Of a DNA stretch of 57,282 nucleotides, positions 8,002-15,848 are shown in pieces (positions within the stretch are counted from its first letter, which is position 1; every line of letters starts with the position of its first letter). Location: assembly GCA_021792455.1 (NCBI GenBank), contig JAJYUP010000005.1, positions 1-57,282 of the forward strand. Direction: 5' to 3'. The translations under genes were made by a program, and so were the position numbers. The stretch comes from Actinomycetes bacterium (lineage in GTDB: Bacteria > Actinomycetota > Thermoleophilia > Solirubrobacterales > Solirubrobacteraceae). The notes under the pieces are model-generated. The model made no database searches, was not told where the DNA came from, and was given only the letters and a program-made list of their open reading frames with translations.

Positions 8002-8042
8002 TTGATCGCCTGGTCGTCTATTCTATACCGATCGGTCGGTAT
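7997..8042 (+). promoter_or_regulatory. Promoter plus 18-bp operator for the TMADH-like gene
   Basis: TTGACT (7997-8002) and TATTCT (8019-8024) are separated by 16 bp. The 18-bp imperfect palindrome ATACCGATCGGTCGGTAT (8025-8042) follows directly, covering the expected transcription start. A repressor bound there would block initiation. The palindrome is of a type typical of TetR-family operators and contains the 13-mer GATCRGTCGRTAY shared with four other regions of the window. Confidence 0.65.
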
Positions 8043-8104
8043 GACACGTCGGCCAGTCGGCCGGCGTGAGCCATTCAAGCCACGCGCGCAGGGAGGAGCA
8101 GCTG

Positions 8105-10240
8105 ATGAGCCGAGATCCCAGACACGACATCCTCTTCGAGCCGGTCCGGCTCGGTTCGAAGACGATGCCAAACCGCTTCTACCAAGCCCCCCACTGCACG
8201 AGCTTCGGGGTCGAGCTGCCAGGGGCGCAGGCGTACCACAGGGCTGTGAAGGCCGAGGGGGGATGGGGTGCGGTGAACACCGAGTTCTGCTCGGTGCATC
8301 CATCCTCCGACTCCCGTCCGCTCGTCTCTGCACGTCTTTGGGACGAAGATGACGTCCGCCGCCTCTCGGCGATGACGGAGCTCGCTCACGAGCAGGGCGC
8401 TCTTGCCGGCGTGGAGCTGTGGCACGGCGGGTGCGTGGCCGGGAACCTCGAGACGCGCCTGCCCGCCCGCAGCGTCAGCCAGCTGACCGACGAGAGCCTG
8501 TACTCCACGAGCTGCTACGAGCTCGACAAGGCTGGAATCCGAGAGGTGCAGGGTTACTACGTGGAAGCGGCGAAGCGGGCGCGCTCCGCGGGCTTCGACA
8601 TCATCAACATCGAGGGTGCGGAGTGCGGCGCGATCACCCAGCACTTCCTGATGGCGAAGTTCAACCATCGCACCGACGAGTACGGCGGCAGCTTCGAGAA
8701 CCGGGCCCGCTTTTGGATCGAGACGATCGACCGCGTGCGTGAGGCGGTCGGCGACGATCTCGCGATCACTGCGCGGCTGTGCGTGGACACGCTCAACGAC
8801 AGCCCGCTTGGCATCAGGGCAGCTGAGGAGGGCTACGGGTTCATTGCGCTCGCCGACCATCTCGTCGACTTTTGGGATCTTCAAGCCGGCGGTTGGGTGG
8901 CCGCCGAATGGGCGGGAGATGACGCGGTCGCCTCACGGTTCGCGGGGGAGTTCAGCCACCGCGAGTACATCGCCGCCGCACGCACGGCCACTCGCAAGCC
9001 GGTGACGGCGGTGGGCCGATTCACGAGCCCCGACACGATGGCACAGGCGATCCGCTCGGGGGTGATCGACATCATCGGGGCAGCGAGGCCGACGATCGCC
9101 GATCCGTTCCTTCCCCGAAAGATCGAAGAAGGACGCTACGAGGAGATTCGGGAGTGCATCGGGTGCAACATCTGCGCGGCCCGCTTCCCGCTGGGCGTGC
9201 AGATCATCTGCACCCAGAATCCGACCGTGGGAGAGGAGTACCGTCGCGGCTGGCATCCCGAGCGTCTGCCACCTGCACGGGAGCCCGACAAGGGCGTGCT
9301 CGTGATCGGAGCGGGTCCCGCCGGGATGGAGTGCGCGATGATCCTCGGCAAGCGGGGCATGGACAAAGTCCATCTCGTCGACGAGCGTTCGACTCTCGGC
9401 GGAAGGCTCCGCGAAGTCGCCGCCTATCCGCACCTCGCCGAGTGGGCGCGGGTGATCGACTATCGGCATGTCCAGCTGAGCAAGCTGTCCGGGGTCGAGG
9501 TGATCCTCAAGCGCAGGCTCGCAGTCGAGGAGGTGCTCGACTACGGGGCGCAGATCGTGGTCGTCGCGACGGGCGCACGGTGGCGATCTGACGGCTTCAA
9601 CGGCCCGACCCAGACGCCGATTCCCGGCGCCGGGCAGCGGTTCGTGCATACGCCCGAGCAGGTGCTGGCGGCACGTGGCGAGATCGAGGGAGAGCGAGTC
9701 CTCGTCTACGACACCGATGGCTATTTCACCGCGGTGGCGATGGCGCAGATGCTCAGGCGTGCAGGCAAGCAGGTCACCGTTGTGACGCCCTTTGCCAACT
9801 TCGCCCAATACATGTTCCTCACGGGGGAGGCCTTCCGGGTGAACCGCGAACTGCGCGCCGAAGGCGTCGAGATCCAGCCGGCCTGCATCCTCTCCTCGAT
9901 CGAGGAGGGCGGGCACCTGACAGGCCACGGAATCTGGTCGCCGCAGCCCCTTCGCTGGCATGCCGATGCGGTCGTGCTCGTCACGCAGCGGGAGCCCTGT
10001 GACGAGCTCTACCGTGCGCTGATCGCTGATCCTGAGCGACTTCGCCAGGAGAGCATCGAGGCGGTCTACAGGATCGGCGACTGCGTCAGTCCGCGACTGA
10101 TTGCGGACTGTGTGTTCGACGGGCACCGGCTGGCCCGGGAGATAGACGACGAGGACCCCTCGAGGCCGCTGCCGTACGTGCGCGAGGTGCCGTCGGCTCC
10201 GTCGGTGCTGCCGCGAGTCGGCGCAATGGGCCAGCTGTGA
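8105..10240 (+). CDS. Trimethylamine dehydrogenase-like iron-sulfur flavoprotein
   Basis: This 711-residue protein is colinear with trimethylamine/dimethylamine dehydrogenase: an N-terminal FMN TIM barrel of the Old Yellow Enzyme family, a 4Fe-4S site, then an FAD/ADP-binding module. The start (RDPRHDILFEPVRLG, NRFYQAPHC) is very close to the classic enzyme and keeps Cys31, equivalent to the Cys that covalently binds FMN. The cluster Cys are 351, 354, 357 and 369, followed by CTQNPTVGEEYRRGWHPE. The nucleotide motif is VLVIGAGPAGMECAMIL. Active-site positions differ: the bowl Tyr and one Trp are Phe (61, 361), and the Tyr/His pair is Glu in IEGAECG. I infer oxidative N-demethylation or deamination of another amine. 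GGAGGAG precedes the ATG. A cupin gene follows. Confidence 0.88.
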   Translation: MSRDPRHDILFEPVRLGSKTMPNRFYQAPHCTSFGVELPGAQAYHRAVKAEGGWGAVNTEFCSVHPSSDSRPLVSARLWDEDDVRRLSAMTELAHEQGALAGVELWHGGCVAGNLETRLPARSVSQLTDESLYSTSCYELDKAGIREVQGYYVEAAKRARSAGFDIINIEGAECGAITQHFLMAKFNHRTDEYGGSFENRARFWIETIDRVREAVGDDLAITARLCVDTLNDSPLGIRAAEEGYGFIALADHLVDFWDLQAGGWVAAEWAGDDAVASRFAGEFSHREYIAAARTATRKPVTAVGRFTSPDTMAQAIRSGVIDIIGAARPTIADPFLPRKIEEGRYEEIRECIGCNICAARFPLGVQIICTQNPTVGEEYRRGWHPERLPPAREPDKGVLVIGAGPAGMECAMILGKRGMDKVHLVDERSTLGGRLREVAAYPHLAEWARVIDYRHVQLSKLSGVEVILKRRLAVEEVLDYGAQIVVVATGARWRSDGFNGPTQTPIPGAGQRFVHTPEQVLAARGEIEGERVLVYDTDGYFTAVAMAQMLRRAGKQVTVVTPFANFAQYMFLTGEAFRVNRELRAEGVEIQPACILSSIEEGGHLTGHGIWSPQPLRWHADAVVLVTQREPCDELYRALIADPERLRQESIEAVYRIGDCVSPRLIADCVFDGHRLAREIDDEDPSRPLPYVREVPSAPSVLPRVGAMGQL

Positions 10241-10390
10241 GGGCGCTTCGCCACGCTGACGCATGTCCGGCGAGCGAGGGCGGAGGGGAAGCGTGATCGA
10301 CCATCAGAGCGGGCCGAAGAGAGACGGGAACAACGCCAACGAAGACCAACGTCTGCGCCCAGTGTGACGCAGCCGAGAGAGGAGCAGCTC

Positions 10391-10777
10391 ATGTCCACAA
10401 CCGAGACGACACCGCTCAAGCAGCACGTGTCCGATGCGCCAGTCGAGCCTGTGCCGATCCCCGAGCAGGATGTGATCGCAGGATCGCCCCGGTCGGCGAT
10501 GACGATCCTCTGGCGCTCGCACGACGGCAGGCTTTACAACGGCGTCTGGCACTGCACGCCGGGCATCTTCATGCTCACGCACCCCGCAGAGACGATCTGC
10601 GTGGTGGAGGGTCGCGTCACGATCACTCCGCAGGGCGGCGATCCCCTCGAGCTCGGGCCAGGCGATCTCGCGTTCATTCCGGAGGGGACCGTCGCCCGCT
10701 GGGAGGTGCACGAGACGATCAAGAAGGCCTTTCACTCCCACGACTCGACTGGAACGATGCTTGGTCCGCTGGGATGA
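10391..10777 (+). CDS. Cupin-domain protein (Cupin_3, EutQ/ureidoglycine-type)
   Basis: This 128-residue protein is a single small beta-barrel. The segment GRLYNGVWHCTPGIFMLTHPAETICVVEGRVTITPQGGDPLELGPGDLAFIPEGTVARWEV matches the Cupin_3 layout, with the GDLAFIPEG turn typical of the family. It lacks the full set of metal-binding His, so binding rather than catalysis is possible. The ATG has GAGGAG about 7 nt upstream. It lies 150 nt after the TMADH-like gene on the same strand and probably belongs to the same transcript; its role in that pathway is unknown. Confidence 0.8.
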   Translation: MSTTETTPLKQHVSDAPVEPVPIPEQDVIAGSPRSAMTILWRSHDGRLYNGVWHCTPGIFMLTHPAETICVVEGRVTITPQGGDPLELGPGDLAFIPEGTVARWEVHETIKKAFHSHDSTGTMLGPLG

Positions 10778-10850
10778 GGCAGGCGTGCACGGGCGGCGCG
10801 CGTGCTGTCGGGGCAATCAGCCGATGTCGCGGCCTCCCACATGCGCGGCG

Positions 10851-10967
10851 GCCGTGAAGGCCGTGAGGGCCGTGAACGCTGTGGGCTCCGTGAGCGCCGT
10901 GCGCTCCGTGAGCGCCGTGGGCGCCGTGAGCGCCGTGGGCGCCGTGGGCGCCGTGGGCGCCGTGGGC
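10851..10967. repeat. 9-bp minisatellite (about 13 units of GCCGTGRGC)
   Basis: Thirteen adjacent 9-bp units run through the convergent gap between the cupin gene and the XRE-cupin regulator. The left units vary (gccgtgaag, gctgtgggc, tccgtgagc) and the last four are identical gccgtgggc, which suggests recent expansion at the right end. Reading frames through it give only monotonous Ala-Val-Gly, Arg-Glu or His-Gly-Ala peptides, so I treat it as non-coding. Confidence 0.9.
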
Positions 10968-10980
10968 GGAAAGCGGCGGC

Positions 10981-11580
10981 TCAGCCGGTGGGTGCGGGCG
11001 CGTCCCGGTGGCGCGGATACTCATGCACCGAGACGAGTCGCACGTGACCTTCGAGCGCCTTGTAGGAATGGGGCCGGTCGGCGCGGAAGCTTATGAGGTC
11101 ACCCGGATGAAGCGTCTCTGCGAATACGTCGGTGCGGATCTCAACTGTGCCTTGAGCGACCACGATGTGCTCGAACAGCCCAGCGAAGTGACCATCCGAG
11201 CGCCTGATCGCCCCTTCCTGAAGCATCAGCGTGTAGATCTCGATCGCGCCACCGCCGCTCCGGGTCAGCATGTGTCGCACGATGAGTCCGCCCTGGCCCT
11301 TGCCGGCGCGGTCGATTGCCACGATCGCACCGTCGTCGTCGCGGACAACCGTGAGCTCCGCGTCGGTCGGCTCGTCGTGGAAGAGGCTTGCGAACGGGAC
11401 GTTGAGCTCGGACGCCAACGCCCATATCGTGTCGATCGAGGGGTTGGCGCGGCCGCGCTCGATCAGCGAGACCGTCGACTTGGCCACGCCGGCACGCTCG
11501 GCGAGCGCAGAGATCGTGAGCCCGCGCGTCAGGCGCCAACGGCGCAGATTGCGAGCTATCGGCTTGCGCGGCGTTTCCAT
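10981..11580 (-). CDS. XRE-family regulator with C-terminal cupin sensor
   Basis: This 199-residue protein has an HTH at about residues 10-65 (NLRRWRLTRGLTISALAERA, VAKSTVSLIERGRANPSIDTI). A Cupin_2 domain follows at about residues 105-190 (LQEGAIRRSDGHFAGLFEHIVVAQGTVEIRTDVFAETLHPGDLISFRADRPHSYKA). This architecture is that of small-molecule-responsive regulators controlling amine, amino-acid or polyamine catabolism, such as PuuR-like proteins. It diverges from the aminotransferase-RidA-isomerase operon across a 92-bp AT-richer gap, so that operon and its own gene are the likely targets. The ATG start is not preceded by a strong ribosome-binding site. Confidence 0.85.
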   Translation of the reverse strand: METPRKPIARNLRRWRLTRGLTISALAERAGVAKSTVSLIERGRANPSIDTIWALASELNVPFASLFHDEPTDAELTVVRDDDGAIVAIDRAGKGQGGLIVRHMLTRSGGGAIEIYTLMLQEGAIRRSDGHFAGLFEHIVVAQGTVEIRTDVFAETLHPGDLISFRADRPHSYKALEGHVRLVSVHEYPRHRDAPAPTG

Positions 11581-11633
11581 CGTGGCATTTCTACAGCATC
11601 GCGCTCGGCCGATCTCGCACGGGCGACGCCTGA

Positions 11634-11672
11634 TAGGTTATATACGCTTTCCGTTTCATATAGCGAACGCCT
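11634..11672. promoter_or_regulatory. Divergent promoter region, XRE-cupin / aminotransferase
   Basis: This AT-rich island sits in otherwise GC-rich DNA. Rightward, TATAGC (11659-11664) ends 8 nt before the GTG at 11673, suggesting a leaderless or nearly leaderless mRNA. Leftward, TATATA/TATAAC on the minus strand could serve the XRE-cupin gene with a leader of about 60 nt. I see no strong palindrome here. Confidence 0.45.
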
Positions 11673-13007
11673 GTGGAATCGATGACCGAGCTCGTCATAC
11701 CAGTGGATGCGTGGGGGCGCATCGAGAACATCTACCGTCAGCGGACGCCGCGCTCGGCGGCGGCGATGGCGCGGGCACGACGCGTGATGGTCAGGGGCAT
11801 CACGCGCGGCTGGGGCTACCACCGGCCCTACCCGATGGTCGCCCACCGAGGCGAAGGGCCGTATCTGATCGACATCGACGACAACCGCTATGTCGATCTG
11901 GTCAACAATGGCCTGAGCCTGATCCATGGGCACGCCTTCCCGCCGGTCGTGGAGGCGCTTCAGGCTGCGGCACAGCGAGGCTCAGGCTGGCTGGTCGCAT
12001 CTGAGGAGCAGATCGCGTTGGCGGAGATGCTCTGCGACCGGATCGCCGCGTTCGAGCGTGTCCGCTTCACCAACTCGGGCACAGAGTCGGGAATGCTGGC
12101 CGTGAAGGTGGCGCGCGCCGCGACAGGGCGACCGGCGGTGCTGAAGGCAATAGACGGATTTCACGGCTCATACGACGATCTCGAGGTTGGACTCTACGAG
12201 CGACCTGAGATCCCTGGCCGCGTCTACCTCGGCCGCTTCGGAGAAGCGGCGTCTTTCGAGCAGCAGCTCGAAGCGCATGGCGAGAGCATCGCGGCGGTGG
12301 TGCTCGAGCCGCTGATGTTCAGTGGGCTCGTGAGGACGGCACCAGCCGGATTCCTGCTGCGAGTCCAGGAGGCGGCCCGAGCAGCGGGGGCCCTGTTCGT
12401 GCTCGACGACTGTCTGATGCTGCGGCTCGCACCCGGCGGCTCTGCTGAGCGCTACGGCCTCGCGCCGGACCTCACCTTCCTCGGCAAGTTCGTCGGAGGC
12501 GGCATGCCTATGGGGGTGCTCGGCGGACGCGCCGAGATCATGGATGTGCTGGACCCGCACCGCGAGCGCCCCCTCTATCACGGCGGCTCGTTCAACGGCA
12601 ACCTGCTGAGCTGCGTCGCGTCTCTCGTCGCGCTCGAGCACTTCACAGCCGAGACGATCGAGGCCATGGAGCGGCGGACCGCCACGCTTCGCGCGGCGCT
12701 GCTGGCCCACGCGAACGCCCTCGGCCTGCCGTTGAGGATCGCTGGCGAGGGCTCTGTGATGGGCGTCTACGTCGCAGAGGAGCCTCGCGGCCACGACGCT
12801 TACACGTTCGACGTGGGGCCACCGACGAGGCTGCTTCACCTCGCGGCCCTGACGCATGGAGTTCTCATGGGTCCAGGCGGCGAGATCGCCCTCTCCAGCG
12901 TGGTGAGCGGGCAGGCTCTCGAGCGCGCCCACGACGGCCTGCTTCAGGCGCTCGAGGACGTCGCGGCCGCGATCTGTGTCAAAACCGACAAAAGGAGTTC
13001 GATGTGA
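11673..13007 (+). CDS. PLP aminotransferase, glutamate-1-semialdehyde aminomutase-like (paralog 1)
   Basis: This 444-residue class III fold-type I aminotransferase starts RRVMVRGITRGWGYHRPYP and has VNNGLSLIHGHAFPPV and FTNSGTESGMLAVKVARAATG (cofactor phosphate loop). The PLP Lys is in LGKFVGGGMPMGVLGG. The overall pattern resembles glutamate-1-semialdehyde aminomutase and D-phenylglycine aminotransferase. The usual DEVxTGFR segment is replaced by LDDCLMLRLAPGGSAERYGLAP, shared with the second copy at 27066-28361. A biosynthetic heme role is unlikely in this setting; I infer catabolic transamination. The GTG is favoured by a -10 box 8 nt upstream; ATG at 11682 is the alternative. It overlaps RidA as GTGA. 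Confidence 0.85.
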   Translation: MESMTELVIPVDAWGRIENIYRQRTPRSAAAMARARRVMVRGITRGWGYHRPYPMVAHRGEGPYLIDIDDNRYVDLVNNGLSLIHGHAFPPVVEALQAAAQRGSGWLVASEEQIALAEMLCDRIAAFERVRFTNSGTESGMLAVKVARAATGRPAVLKAIDGFHGSYDDLEVGLYERPEIPGRVYLGRFGEAASFEQQLEAHGESIAAVVLEPLMFSGLVRTAPAGFLLRVQEAARAAGALFVLDDCLMLRLAPGGSAERYGLAPDLTFLGKFVGGGMPMGVLGGRAEIMDVLDPHRERPLYHGGSFNGNLLSCVASLVALEHFTAETIEAMERRTATLRAALLAHANALGLPLRIAGEGSVMGVYVAEEPRGHDAYTFDVGPPTRLLHLAALTHGVLMGPGGEIALSSVVSGQALERAHDGLLQALEDVAAAICVKTDKRSSM

Positions 13008-13387
13008 GCAAGCAGCGCGTTGACAGCCCGTGGGGAAGCACCTTCTGCGACTCGATCAGCTTCGCTGGACCGGGGCGCTGGATATTCGTCTCAGGCCAGG
13101 TGGGGGCTGATGAGACGGGCAAGGTCGTGAAAGAGAGCTTTGCCGCCGAGGCCGACCAGTGCTTCGAGCGCATCCGACAGTCGCTGACGAAGGCGGGCGC
13201 GAAGATGAGCGATGTTGTGAAGATCACGGGCTATGTGACGAGCACTGAGCACTACCGCGACTACGATCTCGCCAGAGGCAGGGCGTTTCCCGGCACCCCA
13301 CCCAGCAGTGCGACCGTGCAGGTCGCGGGCCTCGTCGAGGACGCGCGCCTCGAGGTGGAGGCGATTGCATTCGTGCCCGCCGAGTGA
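13004..13387 (+). CDS. RidA family enamine/imine deaminase
   Basis: This 127-residue protein is of the RidA/YjgF/UK114 trimeric family, which hydrolyses reactive 2-aminoacrylate-type enamines formed by PLP enzymes. It contains GRWIFVSGQVGADETGKVV, the typical 'fvSGQ.g.d..G' strand, and FERIRQSLTKAGAKMSDVVKITGYVT. The C-terminus VQVAGLVEDARLEVEAIAFVP is also characteristic, although the archaetypal Arg of the active site is not obvious in it. The GTG start overlaps the aminotransferase stop by 4 nt (GTGA) and has AAAGGAG upstream, so translation is coupled. Its position fits detoxification or hydrolysis of the aminotransferase product. Confidence 0.88.
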   Translation: MSKQRVDSPWGSTFCDSISFAGPGRWIFVSGQVGADETGKVVKESFAAEADQCFERIRQSLTKAGAKMSDVVKITGYVTSTEHYRDYDLARGRAFPGTPPSSATVQVAGLVEDARLEVEAIAFVPAE

Positions 13388-14199
13388 GCCTGCGCTGGTC
13401 GGCCCACATCTCGTGGCTGTTCACGGAGTCGCCCTACGCTGAGCGAGTGCGCTGCGCGCGGCGCGCAGGCTTCGACACGATCGAGACCGCGTGGCCGGAT
13501 GCCGCTGAGGTCGCGGCTCTGATCGCGGCGGTGGCCGAGCAGCGCGTGCGCGTCGCGCTCCTGAACGCGCCAACGGGACGCGCTGATCTCGGCGAGCTCG
13601 GAACAGTCTCCGATCCGCGGCGCCGCAGGGAGACCGAGCGTGGGCTGCTGGCCGCGGCAGAGCTCGCCCACGAGGTCGGTGCGCCGATCATAAACGTGCC
13701 GCTCGGCACCCAGTCGTCGGCGAGCTCGTTGGCCCGTCAGCATCGAGAGGCGGTCGACGCCCTCCGCAGCCTGAGCCAGATGGCTGGTGAGCGAGGGCTG
13801 AGATTGGCGCTCGAGCCGCTGAATGAGCTGGACAATCCCGGCTACATCGCGCCGACCGTCGACGCAGTGAAGAGGCTGATCCATGAGATCGGATCTGCGA
13901 CGGTGGGCATCCTCTTCGACGCCTACCACGTTGCGCGCTCCGGGCTGGACCCGGTTGCGGCGCTGCGGGGATGCGAGGGTCTGGTGGCGCATGTGCAGGT
14001 CTCCGATCTGCCCGACAGGCGCCCGCCCGGCGAGGGACCGCTCGATCTCTGGAGGTTCATCGATGCGCTTGCCGGCTGTGGGTACGACGGCGCGATCGGG
14101 TTGGAGTATCGCCCGCGCGGGCTCACACTGGAGACGCTCTCGTTCCTGCGCGCGGCCAGAGAGCCGGCTCCGTGGCCCCCTGGTGTGGAGCTGGCCTGA
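13384..14199 (+). CDS. Hydroxypyruvate isomerase-like TIM-barrel protein
   Basis: This 271-residue protein is of the xylose isomerase-like / AP endonuclease 2 TIM-barrel superfamily. It begins WSAHISWLFTESPYAERVRCARRAGFDTIETAWP, the hydroxypyruvate isomerase pattern (F.E.P...R...A...GF..IE...P). It has RLALEPLNELDNPGYIAPTVDA (metal-binding Glu), VGILFDAYHVARSG (Asp, His), HVQVSDLPDRRPPGEGPLDLW and GLEYRPRG (last Glu). Metal ligands are therefore present. It is the last gene of a three-gene operon joined by GTGA overlaps, followed 4 nt later by a strong hairpin. Hydroxypyruvate or tartronate-semialdehyde isomerisation is the family's best-known role; the true substrate here is unproven. Confidence 0.82.
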   Translation: MSLRWSAHISWLFTESPYAERVRCARRAGFDTIETAWPDAAEVAALIAAVAEQRVRVALLNAPTGRADLGELGTVSDPRRRRETERGLLAAAELAHEVGAPIINVPLGTQSSASSLARQHREAVDALRSLSQMAGERGLRLALEPLNELDNPGYIAPTVDAVKRLIHEIGSATVGILFDAYHVARSGLDPVAALRGCEGLVAHVQVSDLPDRRPPGEGPLDLWRFIDALAGCGYDGAIGLEYRPRGLTLETLSFLRAAREPAPWPPGVELA

Positions 14200-14202
14200 A
14201 CA

Positions 14203-14227
14203 CCTCGTGTGGGTGCGCCACACGAGG
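14203..14227. terminator. Bidirectional hairpin terminator
   Basis: CCTCGTGTGG and CCACACGAGG form a perfect 10-bp stem around a 5-nt loop. It begins 4 nt after the isomerase stop and lies in the gap between convergent genes. There is no T-tract on the plus strand, as in many actinobacterial terminators. Confidence 0.75.
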
Positions 14228-14283
14228 GGCGACGGTCGACGAAGCACGCGTGCTGCAGGGCGATCGCGGGCGAGTTCCCCGCC

Positions 14284-15804
14284 TCAGGCAAGCCCCGTCC
14301 AGACCGTCTTGGTCTCCAGGTAGGCCTCGAGGCCCTCGCGGCCGTGCTCGCGGCCGACGCCCGATGCCTTGATGCCGCCAAAGGGCGCGGCGGGGTCGCT
14401 CAGGCCCCAGCGGTTGACGTAGACGGTGCCCGCGTGCAGCGAGGCAGCCAACCGGTGTGCGGTCCTCAGATCGTTCGTCCAGATTCCCGCGGCCAGCCCG
14501 TAGGCGCCTGCATTGGCCCGTTCGACAGCCTCCTCGAGGCTCTCGTACGGAGTTGCGACGAGCACGGGCCCGAAGATCTCCTCTCGCACGATCGTCAGCT
14601 CGTCCGAGGTGGTGCTGAAGATCGTCGGCGCGACGTAGTAGCCCCCGCTGTGCTCCAGGGCACGTGTCCCTCCTGTCACGAGCTCCGCCCCGGCGCTCCG
14701 TCCCTCTTCTATGTAGGAGAGCACACGCTCGAGCTGTTGGGCAGAGATCAGCGGTCCGAGCTGCGTGTGCGGGTCGAGCCCTGGGCCGAGCCTGCTGGCG
14801 GTTGCCCGCTCGCGCAGCGCCTCCAGGACATCGTCGTAGCGCTCGGCTGGCACGAGCAGCCGCGAACCGGCGTTGCAGGCCTGGCCGGAGTTGTAGTAGA
14901 CGGCTTGAAAGGCGCCCTTCACGGCGGCGTCGACGTCGGCATCGGGCGCGATGATCGCCGCCGACTTGCCTCCGAGCTCGAGGGTGACCCGCTTCAGCGA
15001 GCGGCCTGCCTTCATCCCAATCTCCCGTCCAACCGCGGTCGATCCCGTGAAGGCGATCTTGTCGACACCAGGATGGTCGACGAGCGCCGCGCCGGTGGCT
15101 CTGTCGCCGCTGAGCACGTTGAGCACGCCAGGCGGGATGCCGACCTCGAGCGCGAGCTCGCCGAGCCGCAGTGCGGTGAGTGGCGTCTGCTCCGCAGGCT
15201 TGAGTACGAGCGTGCATCCGCACGCCAGCGCTGGTGCGACCTTCCAGACGGCCATGAGCAGCGGGAAGTTCCAGGGCACGATCTGAGCGCAGACTCCGAC
15301 TGGTTCATGGCGCGTGTAGCAGTGCACCTCAGCCTGCGAGACAGGGAGCACGGAGCCCTCCAGCTTCGTGGGCCAGCCGGCGAAATAGCGCAGGTGCTCG
15401 ATGGCGAGGGTGACGTCGACCGCAAGCGCGAGCTTCACGGGCTTGCCGTTGTCGAGCGCCTCGATTTCGGCGAGCTCGGAGGCGTGCGCTTCCACGGCAT
15501 CCGCGAGTGCTGAGATCAGCCGAGCACGGCGCGCCGGGGGCATCGCGGCCCACGACGGCGACCGCAGGGCCACGCGGGCCGCACTGACAGCTCGCTCTGC
15601 ATCCTCCTCCCCGCCATTCGACACCGTGGCGATCGGCTGAGCTGTGGCCGGATCGACGATCGTGAGCACCCTGCCATCAGCGGCCGGCACGCGCTCACCG
15701 TCGATGAGCAGGCGATGCACGTCGCTGCTCTGCATCCAGGAGCGCGCCGCGGCCCCAAGCGCGTCCAGCGGGCTGCCTGCCGCTGTTGCCGAGGACTCGC
15801 TCAT
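14284..15804 (-). CDS. NAD(P)-dependent aldehyde dehydrogenase
   Basis: This 506-residue enzyme oxidises an aldehyde to its acid. Family landmarks are present in order: PWNFPLLMAVWKVAPALACG, LKPAEQTPLTALRL, FTGSTAVGREIG (cofactor loop), LELGGKSAAII (general-base Glu), NSGQACNAGSRLLV (nucleophilic Cys), EEIFGPVL and GGIKASGVGREHG. Overall it resembles the betaine-aldehyde / phenylacetaldehyde / aminoaldehyde group. The ATG at 15804 is chosen because the longer in-frame extension is just translated 19-bp tandem repeat. An operator-like palindrome sits 18 nt upstream of the ATG, so this gene probably has its own regulated promoter although it follows the HyuA2-HyuB2-EamA genes on the same strand. 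Confidence 0.9.
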   Translation of the reverse strand: MSESSATAAGSPLDALGAAARSWMQSSDVHRLLIDGERVPAADGRVLTIVDPATAQPIATVSNGGEEDAERAVSAARVALRSPSWAAMPPARRARLISALADAVEAHASELAEIEALDNGKPVKLALAVDVTLAIEHLRYFAGWPTKLEGSVLPVSQAEVHCYTRHEPVGVCAQIVPWNFPLLMAVWKVAPALACGCTLVLKPAEQTPLTALRLGELALEVGIPPGVLNVLSGDRATGAALVDHPGVDKIAFTGSTAVGREIGMKAGRSLKRVTLELGGKSAAIIAPDADVDAAVKGAFQAVYYNSGQACNAGSRLLVPAERYDDVLEALRERATASRLGPGLDPHTQLGPLISAQQLERVLSYIEEGRSAGAELVTGGTRALEHSGGYYVAPTIFSTTSDELTIVREEIFGPVLVATPYESLEEAVERANAGAYGLAAGIWTNDLRTAHRLAASLHAGTVYVNRWGLSDPAAPFGGIKASGVGREHGREGLEAYLETKTVWTGLA

Positions 15805-15822
15805 CACCAAAGCCAAAGTTGC

Positions 15823-15846
15823 ATCACGATCAGTCGATATCCTATC
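15823..15846 (-). promoter_or_regulatory. Operator and -10 upstream of aldehyde dehydrogenase
   Basis: The 18-mer ATCACGATCAGTCGATAT (15823-15840, plus strand) carries the shared 13-mer GATCAGTCGATAT and a degraded left half. On the minus strand a TAGGAT -10 box overlaps its distal end, so a bound regulator would cover the -10 and start site. The -35 region runs into the tandem repeat and is not clear. Confidence 0.55.
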
Positions 15847-15848
15847 AG

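Noticed and set aside
10719-11024. Minus-strand His-Gly-Ala repeat frame as a histidine-rich protein
   Set aside because: It is the 9-bp minisatellite read in one frame, overlaps the real XRE-cupin gene and has no supported start.
11673-13007. hemL (glutamate-1-semialdehyde aminomutase for heme)
   Set aside because: Catabolic neighbours, two copies in the window and the changed DEVxTGFR motif make a heme role unlikely.
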